From Paenibacillus sp. FSL H7-0737 (GTDB taxonomy: Bacteria > Bacillota > Bacilli > Paenibacillales > Paenibacillaceae): a stretch of DNA of 64,000 bases. The notes below the pieces were generated by a model. That model did not search any database and was not told the origin of the DNA. It saw nothing but the letters and a program-made list of their open reading frames with translations. Position numbers and translations under genes: made by a program. The stretch is from positions 1,054,001-1,118,000 of the forward strand of contig NZ_CP009279.1 of assembly GCF_000758545.1 (NCBI RefSeq), written 5' to 3'. This document shows, piece by piece, positions 52,784 to 61,105 of this stretch (position 1 is the stretch's first letter; the number at the start of each line of letters is the position of its first letter).

Positions 52784-53251
52784 TTAGCGCAGGCGGTCTC
52801 CTTTTCTAGAACGGTGAAGCATGCTGAAACGAACAATACGGATGAGTATAAAATACCCCAGAATTAGACCAATCCCCGTAAAAATAGTCACTTTGATTTT
52901 ATGATAATATTCTTCGCGTGCCGTCCGGTCATTTTGCAACTCATCAACCATCTGCGTTAGTTGGCGATTCTGCTCCTGAAGGGCTTCGTTCTGTGTCCGG
53001 TAGGCCTCCATCTCCTGCATGGTATTCGTAAGCTTATCCTTCGCCTGTTGTAGCTCTTCAGCTGTCTGCTGAAATCCTTCTTTCAATTCATTGACTTCAT
53101 TTGGAAGCTCAGAGAAGCTTTTGAATCCATTATAGATATCACTGAATATATTGGCTTGTGCTACTGGGGCCGGAAGAGATATGGAAAGAGTCAGCAGAAG
53201 CAGGAGCGAACATAACAGCTGTAGATATTTACGGTATTTACGTTGTTTCAT
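52784..53251 (-). CDS. Secreted or membrane-anchored coiled-coil protein
   Basis: A 155-aa protein with signal peptide (~10-33, cleaved after AQA), a heptad-rich coiled coil (~45-115, QQTAEELQQAKDKLTNTMQE and later LQEQNRQLTQMVDELQN), and a membrane segment near the C-terminus (~123-142) followed by a basic tail. The coiled coil would sit outside the cell. No recognised family. Precedes the AIM24 gene on the same strand. Confidence 0.65.
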   Translation of the reverse strand: MKQRKYRKYLQLLCSLLLLLTLSISLPAPVAQANIFSDIYNGFKSFSELPNEVNELKEGFQQTAEELQQAKDKLTNTMQEMEAYRTQNEALQEQNRQLTQMVDELQNDRTAREEYYHKIKVTIFTGIGLILGYFILIRIVRFSMLHRSRKGDRLR

Positions 53252-53477
53252 CTATATAATCACCACCCAATTTAGGCTTATATTTCTTTTATTTTAACAC
53301 AGCTTGACAGCTTCTGACAGCGTACGCTAAACGTGAATAGGGCTTCTTGGGTCAGTAATATTTGCCTGTTTGAAGTGAGGTAACACTTCCTTGTAAAGAA
53401 CGATTTGGCTGTGCTCAACATGATTGAGAAGAGGGACTATTTATCGTATACTTTGGACGGAAAGGGGCTGCTGCGGA

Positions 53478-54164
53478 ATGGATAAATGGCTTAAGACAAT
53501 GTTATTTTTGGCCGGATCTGCTTTTTTGACGAGGTTGATTCCATTCTCATCTTTGTTTCGGAATTTGGACACGATGATTCATGAATTTGGTCATGCGCTG
53601 GTGACTTTACTGCTGTCTGGCAGTGTGCTGCGGATTGAGCTATACGCGAATCATAGTGGGGTCACCTATTCAGCCATTCAAGATGGAGGAAGAGCGATAC
53701 TGGTGTCGCTATCCGGGTATGTGCTTGCTTCCTTATTCGCATTGCTGCTCTTCTATCTCTACAGTAAAGGACGGCATGATTGGGGACTTATCTTAGCTAC
53801 TACAGTAGCATTGATTATGCTGGTAATGTACGTGCGGGGAAGCTTCGGAATGATGTGGTTAGGCGGGTTTATTGCGCTGAATGTTTTAATGCTGGTGGTG
53901 TGGAAAAAGGCCAGCAAATATTATTATTTGTTATTAGCTTTTTTGACCTTGGAAGAGTCTGTAATGGGAAGTTTATTTCTCGTATATGCGGCCGTTGTAT
54001 CCCCATCTCGTGCGGGAGATGCCAGTAACCTGGCAAGGATGACATCGGTGCCGGCCATATTTTGGGCAGTCCTATTTTTTATATTTTCTCTGCTTTGCGC
54101 CAAATGGGCGCTGGGACTATTTTTTAAGCGGGAGCGAGTGCAGCCTAAACTTCAGAGTCGTTAA
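53478..54164 (+). CDS. M50B-like membrane metallopeptidase
   Basis: A 228-aa membrane protein with about six hydrophobic segments and the zinc motif HEFGH at residues ~36-40 in LDTMIHEFGHALVT, typical of peptidase_M50B-like proteins. The second metal-site motif of the family is less clear, near the segment with the conserved Gly. ATG at 53478 follows AAAGGGG. Substrate unknown; family members are often sporulation- or stress-related. Has its own terminator. Confidence 0.8.
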   Translation: MDKWLKTMLFLAGSAFLTRLIPFSSLFRNLDTMIHEFGHALVTLLLSGSVLRIELYANHSGVTYSAIQDGGRAILVSLSGYVLASLFALLLFYLYSKGRHDWGLILATTVALIMLVMYVRGSFGMMWLGGFIALNVLMLVVWKKASKYYYLLLAFLTLEESVMGSLFLVYAAVVSPSRAGDASNLARMTSVPAIFWAVLFFIFSLLCAKWALGLFFKRERVQPKLQSR

Positions 54165-54217
54165 AGTTAAAAACATAAAATTTTCGTCATAAACAGACAA
54201 AAGGGGCTGTTTTTGCG

Positions 54218-54257
54218 AGAGTCAGTCTACTTAGTATGTAGAATGGCTCTTTTTTTG
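54218..54257 (+). terminator. Intrinsic terminator after the M50B gene
   Basis: AGAGTCAGTCTAC (54218-54230) pairs with GTAGAATGGCTCT (54238-54250), with wobble and one mismatch, followed by a run of T. Confidence 0.7.
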
Positions 54258-54355
54258 TCGATAATATAGAACCGAACATACATTCCATGACATGGAGTTG
54301 TCCGCCATTATTGGTACATTAATAGAAGACCCAAAAAAAGAAAGAGGTGGAAAAT

Positions 54356-55042
54356 ATGATGGAAAGTATTACTCCTATATTTACGTGGGGTCAAGATCGT
54401 ATTTTTGCAGGTGGAAATCGGGATGTTGTTTTACTTGTCGAATGGAAAGGAAATTTGCCTTCAGAAAATAGCCGACCAAGCAGCCACAAAGTGGTTGCAC
54501 GTGATATTGAACTACGAGTTTGGCTTGAGCCACATGTAACTTTTAAGCGCTGTTATGGATGTGAAATGGAGGCTGGAGAAGGGAATTCACTCTTGCTTAA
54601 GCTTGGAAAAATAAAAACAGGACAACGCAAATTCATAGGATTGGAGTTCACTACTTCTAGTTCTGTAGCAGGTAAATATGAAGCATTATCCCTACAGTGG
54701 AAGTATAAAAAACCAACTGTAGAGCGTGTTCGTGAACTTCCCGTGAAGGTACTTGAGCTGGAGTACGCGCATCATACGCGCATTCTGAGCGATACTTGCT
54801 GCTTTTATGTTGAGAAGCATCTGGAATTGTTGAAGACGGCTGAAACGGTTGAAGCAGCAGAGGCACTACGAAGTAAAGGCCAGCATAGTGAAGCTCACGA
54901 AATGCTCAATCGACATGCGGATAAGATGTTGCTACTCGCAGTACGCTCTGGAGATCCTTTGCTGCTTAAAGAGGCTGAAATGCTGTATAAACAGATCGGG
55001 TTCGAGCATCAGCAACGAAGTAAAGCCGTTGGTGGAATTTAA
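54356..55042 (+). CDS. Protein resembling the post-VWA part of VWA-domain proteins, unknown function
   Basis: A 228-aa protein: an N-terminal beta-rich part (~1-125; ITPIFTWGQDRIFAGGNRDV, RDIELRVWLEPHV, GKIKTGQRKFIGLEF) and a C-terminal helical part (~145-225; VEAAEALRSKGQHSEAHEML). This resembles the region that follows a von Willebrand A domain in Bacillales VWA proteins, but the VWA domain itself is missing. Start ATG at 54356 follows GAGGTGG. Alone between a terminator and the WYL regulator. Function cannot be assigned. Confidence 0.6.
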   Translation: MMESITPIFTWGQDRIFAGGNRDVVLLVEWKGNLPSENSRPSSHKVVARDIELRVWLEPHVTFKRCYGCEMEAGEGNSLLLKLGKIKTGQRKFIGLEFTTSSSVAGKYEALSLQWKYKKPTVERVRELPVKVLELEYAHHTRILSDTCCFYVEKHLELLKTAETVEAAEALRSKGQHSEAHEMLNRHADKMLLLAVRSGDPLLLKEAEMLYKQIGFEHQQRSKAVGGI

Positions 55043-55241
55043 TATAGGACTCACTGCACGAGGATGCACATAAGCGAAAAAAGACCTATACATAAATTGG
55101 ATTTTTCAGCGGATTCGGCGGAAAATTATAAGAAGAATTGTAATATAAAATGTGGTAACATAGTAAAAAAGTTCTATCACAATTTTACTTTTTTTCATAA
55201 AATAATGGGTCTATTTAACCATAAATCAAGGGGAACTGAAT

Positions 55242-56207
55242 ATGACAGACCGATTAATCCGACTGATGCGCATTATTACACTTGTTCAAGCCAAGCCAGG
55301 GATATTAGCCCGCGAATTGGCGGAACGCTGCGGCAACAGCGAGAGAACGATTTACCGGGATATGGACGCGCTTAGCGCCATGCATATTCCCATAACCCAC
55401 CTGGGGCATGGAAAAGGTTATGCTTTTATTGGGAATTTTGCACTCTATCCCTTGGATTGGTCGGAAGAAGAAGCAAACGCATTTTCGCAATTACGCTATA
55501 TTATGGAAGATATAAAACCAGCATTACCCATAGATTTTGAAAGCGCGTATGAAAAAGTAGTCGCAGCTGAATATAAACGTAAGGCGGAGAGAGAAGAGAC
55601 AATAGAACGTGCAAGAAGAGAAGTAGGGGTGGGGTGGGCAGAAAGAAGCAGTTCGCATATGGAACAACACTCATTTCTTACTCCGATCCTGGAGGCTTTA
55701 TTAAAGCAAAAGAGTATTCAAGCGAATTATAGTGAGAATGCATTAGAAGAGAAAGGGATCACCATTGATCCTTATTGTCTGGTCCCGCTGGAAAGTCGTT
55801 TTCATCTCATTGGATTTTGTCATCGTCAGGGTGTTATTCGTACATATCATATCAACGATTTTTCTAATGTGAAGCCATTAAATCGTTTTTTTTCGAAGGA
55901 AGCGTTTGATGTGCAAGCCTTTATGAAGCAGAAATGGTCACTCGATAGGGATAGTTTACAGGTAGAATTCAAAGTGAAATTCTCGGAACGGGTAATGGAA
56001 GGAATTAAGAAGGACGAATTGCCTTTTAAGCCAAGTAAAGTGGATCGTCAATCTAGATGTTTTCACTTTAAGGTTGCCGTGGAACAAGATATAGGATTTG
56101 TCCGCTGGATTAAGAGATTCGAAGAGGAAGCGGAAATCATTGAACCGTACTATTACCGTGAAGTAATCAGGCAGCAGTTGGAAAAATGGAGTTCGCACTA
56201 TAAATAG
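55242..56207 (+). CDS. WYL-domain transcriptional regulator (YafY family)
   Basis: A 321-aa regulator with an N-terminal HTH_11 (residues 1-60: LIRLMRIITLVQAKPGILA, RCGNSERTIYRDMDAL) and a WYL ligand-binding domain (~145-230, YCLVPLESRFHLIGFCH) followed by a WCX-type C-terminus. The usual W-Y-L triad reads FHLIGFC here. RBS is weak (AAGGGG). A terminator follows. Targets unknown; WYL regulators often respond to nucleic-acid fragments or nucleotides. Confidence 0.88.
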   Translation: MTDRLIRLMRIITLVQAKPGILARELAERCGNSERTIYRDMDALSAMHIPITHLGHGKGYAFIGNFALYPLDWSEEEANAFSQLRYIMEDIKPALPIDFESAYEKVVAAEYKRKAEREETIERARREVGVGWAERSSSHMEQHSFLTPILEALLKQKSIQANYSENALEEKGITIDPYCLVPLESRFHLIGFCHRQGVIRTYHINDFSNVKPLNRFFSKEAFDVQAFMKQKWSLDRDSLQVEFKVKFSERVMEGIKKDELPFKPSKVDRQSRCFHFKVAVEQDIGFVRWIKRFEEEAEIIEPYYYREVIRQQLEKWSSHYK

Positions 56208-56243
56208 TGATACGCTCATTTGACCTTCGTTCAATTCGAAAGA

Positions 56244-56293
56244 TGGGGTGCTTGAGCAACCATTTAAATGGTTGCCGGTGGCATCCTTTTTTT
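56244..56293 (+). terminator. Intrinsic terminator after the WYL gene
   Basis: Inner stem GCAACCATTT (56256-56265) with AAATGGTTGC (56266-56275), outer GGGGTGC with GCATCC, followed by TTTTTTT. Confidence 0.75.
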
Positions 56294-56394
56294 GCGAGTA
56301 AGTCCAAGATACTCATTTCTAACTATCTAATTATAACAATATATAACTAAACATATCCAAACACAACTCAATCTATAGAAAATCGAAAAAACGT

Positions 56395-56409
56395 ATGCTA
56401 GAATAGCAT
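56395..56409. promoter_or_regulatory. Perfect inverted repeat before modA
   Basis: ATGCTA-GAA-TAGCAT, 36 nt before the modA start. A candidate operator, possibly for the HTH/PBP-like regulator encoded downstream; no direct evidence. Confidence 0.3.
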
Positions 56410-56444
56410 CTACATATATACATGTGAAAATGGGAGGAATGGAA

Positions 56445-57233
56445 ATGTTTAAGAAATGGTCAGTCAGGATCTTTGGTGTATTAGCAATTTTTTTGGTTGT
56501 GAATTTATCTGCGGGCGCAGGGTTGGAGGTAGAGGCAGCCGCCAAGAAGACAGAGATTATAGTATCCGCTGCAGCCAGCTTGCAGGATAGCTTAGATAAA
56601 ATGGCGCTTCTCTATGAGAAGAAGCATCCCGATATTGATTTGGTCTTTAATTATGCTGCATCTGGCACATTACAGAAGCAGATTGAGCAGGGTGCTCCGG
56701 CGGATCTGTTCTTCTCTGCAGGGGATAAACAGATGAATGCGTTAGTGGATGCTGGACTGATCTCTGACCATAAGGTTCTGCTTAAGAATCAGTTGGTTCT
56801 AGTCGTACCTTCGAATTCAAAAGCTTCATTAAATACAATCACTCAACTTACGGATAAATCCTTTAAGAAGGTAGCGGTAGGGCAGCCTGAATCTGTGCCC
56901 GCTGGCCAATATGCTCAGCAATCGTTAACTGCGAAGAAGGTATGGGATACGCTGCAAAACAAACTTGTATTTGCGAAGGATGTACGTCAGGTTCTGTCTT
57001 ACGTCGAAACGGGGAATGTCGATGCAGGCTTTGTATATAAGACAGATGCATTGACTTCAAAAAAGACAAAGATCGCCCTTACTGTAGGCCCGCATGTTCA
57101 CAAAGCTATTAATTATCCGGCGGGTATCGTGAAGGATTCAAAGAATCAAAAGGAAGCTAAAGAATTTTACAATTATCTTCAAAGCAAAGAGGCTAGTGAT
57201 ATTTTTGCAAGCTATGGCTTCTTGCTTCCTTAA
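56445..57233 (+). CDS. modA: Molybdate ABC transporter substrate-binding protein
   Basis: A 262-aa secreted or membrane-attached binding protein for molybdate. Signal peptide to about residue 32 without a clear lipobox Cys; binding-site motifs: IIVSAAASLQDSLDKMA (Ser residues for the oxyanion), NYAASGTLQKQIEQGAPADLFFSA, and ETGNVDAGFVYKTDA. Start ATG at 56445 has GGGAGG eight bases upstream. The modB gene follows 35 nt later. No ATPase gene is seen. Confidence 0.92.
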   Translation: MFKKWSVRIFGVLAIFLVVNLSAGAGLEVEAAAKKTEIIVSAAASLQDSLDKMALLYEKKHPDIDLVFNYAASGTLQKQIEQGAPADLFFSAGDKQMNALVDAGLISDHKVLLKNQLVLVVPSNSKASLNTITQLTDKSFKKVAVGQPESVPAGQYAQQSLTAKKVWDTLQNKLVFAKDVRQVLSYVETGNVDAGFVYKTDALTSKKTKIALTVGPHVHKAINYPAGIVKDSKNQKEAKEFYNYLQSKEASDIFASYGFLLP

Positions 57234-57268
57234 ATAAGAAATCATGAGTAGAAGCGGGGTGAATAAGG

Positions 57269-57931
57269 ATGGAAATAAATTGGACTGATTTCTTCGCCCC
57301 GGTATGGCTTTCCGTTAAAATTTCAGTAATTACCAGCATCATTGTATTTATTCTTGCAACGGCCGCGGCTAAGGCTATGGCAGGTCGCAAGTTCCCTGGT
57401 TATAGCTTGGTTGAGACTGTAATGCTTCTTCCTCTCGTATTGCCGCCGACAGTTGTCGGATTTGTGCTGTTGGTCGTCTTAGGTCGTCGCAGCTGGATTG
57501 GCAGATGGTATGAACAAATGACGGAGCATACGATCCTTTTTACATGGGGGGCTGCGGTTATCGCTGCGGTTGTCGTAGCTTTTCCTCTCGTTTACCGTAC
57601 GGTGAAGGCGGGCTTTGAAGGCGTGGAAGCGGATCTTGAGGATGCGGCGCGTGCGCAGGGAGCGAGCGAACTGCAGGTACTGCGTTATGTCACATTGCCC
57701 CTTGCAGGTCGGTCACTCGCTGCTGGGTATGTTCTAGGTTTTGCCCGCGGTTTAGGAGAATTTGGCGCAACGATCATGGTAGCTGGAAATATTCCTGGCC
57801 GCACGCAGACTGTACCTACAGCGATCTATGTCGCGGTGGATGGCGGCAACATGACCCTTGCTTGGATGTGGGTGTGCTCCATTATTGTTATGTCTGCTGT
57901 GATGTTGATGTTTGTGAACCGGCGTACTTAA
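57269..57931 (+). CDS. modB: Molybdate ABC transporter permease
   Basis: A 220-aa permease with about five hydrophobic segments; the EAA motif for the ATPase contact is DAARAQGASELQVLRYVTLP, and ARGLGEFGATIMVAGN is typical of ModB. RBS GGGGTGA precedes the ATG. The transporter's ATPase (ModC) is missing from the locus; a terminator follows at 58001, so another ATPase must be supplied from elsewhere. Confidence 0.92.
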   Translation: MEINWTDFFAPVWLSVKISVITSIIVFILATAAAKAMAGRKFPGYSLVETVMLLPLVLPPTVVGFVLLVVLGRRSWIGRWYEQMTEHTILFTWGAAVIAAVVVAFPLVYRTVKAGFEGVEADLEDAARAQGASELQVLRYVTLPLAGRSLAAGYVLGFARGLGEFGATIMVAGNIPGRTQTVPTAIYVAVDGGNMTLAWMWVCSIIVMSAVMLMFVNRRT

Positions 57932-58000
57932 TTATGCTCGACAGAGATCGCTCCGCTGACCTCAGTGGGAATGTCGATTGGAAATCTTGATAAATTTAAA

Positions 58001-58048
58001 AAAACCTAGCCCATCCAGGAGTAACCTGGGATGGACTAGGTTTTTTTT
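58001..58048 (+). terminator. Intrinsic terminator after modB
   Basis: AACCTAG-CCATCCAGG (58003-58019) pairs with CCTGGGATGG-CTAGGTT (58025-58042), followed by eight T. Confidence 0.85.
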
Positions 58049-58105
58049 CTTTAGAAACGCACCGTTAAAACAAAACCTCTTTAATAAGAAGCAAGCTTGT
58101 GACTA

Positions 58106-59077
58106 TCAGGTTTCGTAAATAATCGTCCCGGTTTCCGTGAGATCATATCCGTGAATGGACCCAAGCTCACTTTGAAAGGCTGGCGAGCGTAAAATATCAA
58201 TCACGGTGGTGATCCAGTGCTCATTTCCCGGTTTCTTGAGCATCACTAGATCATAACACTCCTGAATCAAGGGAATGAAATCAACGCCGTCGACAATCTG
58301 AGCAGCCTTCTCGGTACCGATGGCCACATCGGCTTCTCCTCGTGACACTTTTCCAGCGACTGCCAAATGACTATTCTCCTCCTGCGCATATCCAGATAGG
58401 CTTGCGGCAGGAATGCCGTGCAATCGGAGTTGCTCATCCAATAACACACGTGCACCAGCGCCTCGTTCTCTATTAATCAGTGTAAGTCCATCCTGTTGCA
58501 GATGAGACCATTCATGAAGACCTCTAGGATTTCCCTTTTGAACATACAATCCTGCACTTCGGGTCAACAGACGCACTACAACATAAGAGAAGCCTACAAG
58601 GATTTTACGAATATAGGGAAGGTTATATTCTCCAGTATCCCCGTCGAGCAGATGCGTACTGACGATGTCCGACTCGCCCTGATACATGGCAATCAGACTA
58701 TCTAGACTGCCAGCGTAAGAACGAAGAGGGCGCTCAGTGGGCAGGCAACGCTCCAAATAGGTGGCTAGAATATCGAGTGACATATCCTGACCCGTAATCA
58801 CGAGGCTGTGTCCTGTAGCTTTACTATTAAATTGGCCAGAATGTGTGGCAACTTGTGTTAGATTTGCTCCAGCAAAAGTCAGCGGCGATGTCGATAGGGT
58901 CATGCCACTTCGAGCATTCTGTTTGTAGGCTTCTAAATCGGATTGATCCACACGCATCTGTTTTCCTACACGGTAGGAGGGAAGCTCCCCTTTTTTAATC
59001 AGATCATATACTTTTAATTTCGAGATCTTCAGTAAACGGGCAATTTCCTCAGTCGTATAGGATGTGTTATCAGACAT
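58106..59077 (-). CDS. HTH / PBP-like one-component regulator (molybdate-linked)
   Basis: A 323-aa protein with an N-terminal excisionase-type HTH (residues ~7-55: TTEEIARLLKISKLKVYDLI, GELPSYRVGKQMRVDQSDLE) and a C-terminal periplasmic-binding-protein-like domain (~85-320, PF12727 type: INRERGAGARVLLDEQL, GEADVAIGTEKAAQIV). Such proteins sense oxyanions in the cytoplasm. The gene converges on modB and is next to it, so molybdate or tungstate control is likely. Start ATG at 59077 has GGAGG upstream; the longer frame from 59110 has no site. Confidence 0.85.
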   Translation of the reverse strand: MSDNTSYTTEEIARLLKISKLKVYDLIKKGELPSYRVGKQMRVDQSDLEAYKQNARSGMTLSTSPLTFAGANLTQVATHSGQFNSKATGHSLVITGQDMSLDILATYLERCLPTERPLRSYAGSLDSLIAMYQGESDIVSTHLLDGDTGEYNLPYIRKILVGFSYVVVRLLTRSAGLYVQKGNPRGLHEWSHLQQDGLTLINRERGAGARVLLDEQLRLHGIPAASLSGYAQEENSHLAVAGKVSRGEADVAIGTEKAAQIVDGVDFIPLIQECYDLVMLKKPGNEHWITTVIDILRSPAFQSELGSIHGYDLTETGTIIYET

Positions 59078-59143
59078 GACAAAAGCCTCCAGAACTTCAT
59101 AATAGGACAAGACTACCTTATTTTGAAGTCCTGTGCAATTAGG

Positions 59144-59893
59144 CTATTGTGCTTTACCTGCCTGCTGTGTATTGGATAATTTGATTAATTCTGAAACGGT
59201 GACAAATCGGAAACCTTGCTTTTCTAATTCCGGCAAAATAATTTTGAGCGCTTCTCTGGTTTGAGATTGTCCATGCACATGATCATGAAACAGGACGATA
59301 TCACCATTATGTGCGTTTCGAATAACCTTGTTCGCGATACTCTGCACGCCAGGGCGATTCCAGTCACGTGTATCTTGATGCCAGGACCATAAAATAGGCT
59401 TTAGGCCCATGTTGTTTGAAGTATCAACTAGTGTCTCGTCATACATGCCACCCGGGGGTCTGAACAAAGCACTATGCTTTCCAGAAACCTTTATGATTTC
59501 TTCTTCGGTTAAATTAAGCTCCCGCTCAAACTGGGCTTTATTAATAGGTTTTCTAAAATAGACGTGATTGTAGGTATGGTTAGCTAATTCATGTCCTTCG
59601 GAAATGACTCGTTTCGCCACATCTGGATACGCTGCAATTCTTTTTCCTATGGCAAAGAAGGTGCATTTCGCATGATATTGACTCAATACCTTTAATATTT
59701 GATCGGTTTCAGAAGGGTCAGGACCGTCATCAAACGTTAATGCAATCACTTTTTGGTTAGTATGTACTTCCCAAATCATGTCTCCTCTTTTTTCGTAGTA
59801 GTCGCGGTTCTTGCTCGGGCTACCTAGAGCGGAGTTCGTGAAGCATAACAAGAGAGAGAGGGTAGTCATCATAATTTTGCTGCTAGTTTTCAT
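59144..59893 (-). CDS. Secreted polysaccharide deacetylase (NodB domain)
   Basis: A 249-aa CE4-family esterase removing N-acetyl groups from cell-wall or exopolysaccharide glycans. Signal peptide to ~24; NodB motifs: TFDDGPDPSETDQIL (Asp-Asp), HELANHTYNH (metal His pair), FRPPGGMYDE, and LFHDHVHGQ. Start ATG at 59893 follows AGGTGA. It is the last gene of a minus-strand group with the sortase and MPKTG-peptide genes, about 50 nt after the sortase. Confidence 0.9.
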   Translation of the reverse strand: MKTSSKIMMTTLSLLLCFTNSALGSPSKNRDYYEKRGDMIWEVHTNQKVIALTFDDGPDPSETDQILKVLSQYHAKCTFFAIGKRIAAYPDVAKRVISEGHELANHTYNHVYFRKPINKAQFERELNLTEEEIIKVSGKHSALFRPPGGMYDETLVDTSNNMGLKPILWSWHQDTRDWNRPGVQSIANKVIRNAHNGDIVLFHDHVHGQSQTREALKIILPELEKQGFRFVTVSELIKLSNTQQAGKAQ

Positions 59894-59945
59894 GAATTCA
59901 CCTGTTTTTTTTATTTTAGAATGCTCCTTTGGAGGGTCAAAATAT

Positions 59946-60569
59946 TCATAGTTTCAGTTTTGTAAAGACAATCAGCCTTTTTTCATGTTCTTTCTTCTTT
60001 CTGCTATATCTCCCTGTACAAGTAATAAGATTCATTCTGGCTTCAGTAGACTTTCCAAAAATTCGTTCCAAGGGTGCTTCAGCAGTGGTGAAGATTTCTA
60101 CAGACTCTACAATATAAGTTAGTTTTCGCCCGTCCGCATTGGATACCGTTATTTCATCACCGTGCTTAAGCTTTTTGAGGTTGAAAAAAATAGCTGGACC
60201 AATATAACTATCCACATGCCCGTCTAAAATTACATTTCCCTTAGCACCTGGTAATATTCCTGGGTACAGAATTCCTGCAATATTGCTATCCTTAGGGACG
60301 TCCATTTGTCCATCTGGAAGCAATGTAACGGTCTCTATTTTGGCGCTTACTTTAATAGCTGGAATGCTAAGCTGAGTAGGCAGGATAGGTTTGGGTAATG
60401 ATGGTTTAATATCGATCTTTTGAATAGCTTTAGTAGGAGTTATCGTTTCTTGCTGCTGTGTTTGTAGTGACTTCGTGTCTGGTCTGCTTTCCTGCGAATG
60501 TGAGTCAGTACAACTGGCAGTGGTTAAAGTGATGAAGGTTAATATAAATGAAGATATCCATTTTTTCAT
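59946..60569 (-). CDS. Class F (or related) sortase
   Basis: A 207-aa transpeptidase-type sortase. N-terminal signal with a lipobox-like LTTASC, so it may be a lipoprotein; a Pro/Thr linker; then the sortase barrel with catalytic His in VILDGHVDSY, Cys in NLITCTGRYS and Arg in RLIVFTKL. Small sortases of this sort are annotated class F/D. The ATG at 60569 has no ribosome binding site within 15 bases; the GGGGG tract lies in a hairpin at 60581-60604. Its substrate is probably the preceding MPKTG peptide. Confidence 0.88.
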   Translation of the reverse strand: MKKWISSFILTFITLTTASCTDSHSQESRPDTKSLQTQQQETITPTKAIQKIDIKPSLPKPILPTQLSIPAIKVSAKIETVTLLPDGQMDVPKDSNIAGILYPGILPGAKGNVILDGHVDSYIGPAIFFNLKKLKHGDEITVSNADGRKLTYIVESVEIFTTAEAPLERIFGKSTEARMNLITCTGRYSRKKKEHEKRLIVFTKLKL

Positions 60570-60580
60570 GTGTAAGAAAA

Positions 60581-60604
60581 GAAAGAGGGGATTCCCCCTC
60601 TTTC
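60581..60604 (-). terminator. Hairpin between the MPKTG-peptide gene and the sortase gene
   Basis: On the minus strand GAAAGAGGGG pairs with CCCCTCTTTC across a short loop, followed by TTTTCTT. It may be an attenuator giving more peptide than sortase mRNA. Confidence 0.55.
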
Positions 60605-60611
60605 ATCCTCC

Positions 60612-60917
60612 CTATTCAGTTTGTTCGCTAGCACCGCCATGGCCTGTTTTTGGCATTTTTGTTGCTTTCATGTGAATGCTCTTAGTGTTAATGCTTTTAG
60701 CCTTCATGCTCTTTGCATGAATTCCTTTAGTGGAGTGGCTCTTCATATGCATTTTCTTTTCATGCATTTTATGTTCTTTTTCTTTCTTCATTTTTTCAGC
60801 ATGTACTTTTTTCTCATGTTTCGTTTCGGTTGGTGCAGCAGAAGCAGAAGCCGCAGAAGCAACGGATAGCATCAAGCAAGTGGATAAAAGAGCTACGGAC
60901 AATTTCTTCATAATCAT
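60612..60917 (-). CDS. Secreted Lys/His/Met-rich peptide with MPKTG sortase-like motif
   Basis: A 101-aa precursor: signal peptide ~1-28 (ending ASASA); a basic stretch with repeated K-x-x-H, M-H and K-S-M/I units (EKKMHMKSHSTKGIHAKSMK); and a C-terminus MPKTGHGGASEQTE. MPKTG fits sortase substrates of class E/F type, but there is no hydrophobic anchor and basic tail behind it. AGGAGG precedes the ATG by about ten bases. The sortase gene follows directly. The Met/His content could bind metals or, with the Lys, wall polyanions. Confidence 0.75.
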   Translation of the reverse strand: MIMKKLSVALLSTCLMLSVASAASASAAPTETKHEKKVHAEKMKKEKEHKMHEKKMHMKSHSTKGIHAKSMKAKSINTKSIHMKATKMPKTGHGGASEQTE

Positions 60918-61105
60918 TTAGTGGATTCCTCCTAGATGTTTTTTGCCTACGAAGATTAATATCTCCATTTCAATTGCTTTTAGATTGGTGGATTGCTTCC
61001 ATTGCAGTTTGGGATTGGGATAACGTTGTATTTTGATGTGAAAATTGTTATGAAAATGCCTTATAATGAAGTTCAATATATAGACATTTGGTTAGGGGTG
61101 GGAAT

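Noticed and set aside
60621..60921. His/Phe-rich plus-strand frames
   Set aside because: Antisense shadows of the MPKTG-peptide gene, without ribosome binding sites.
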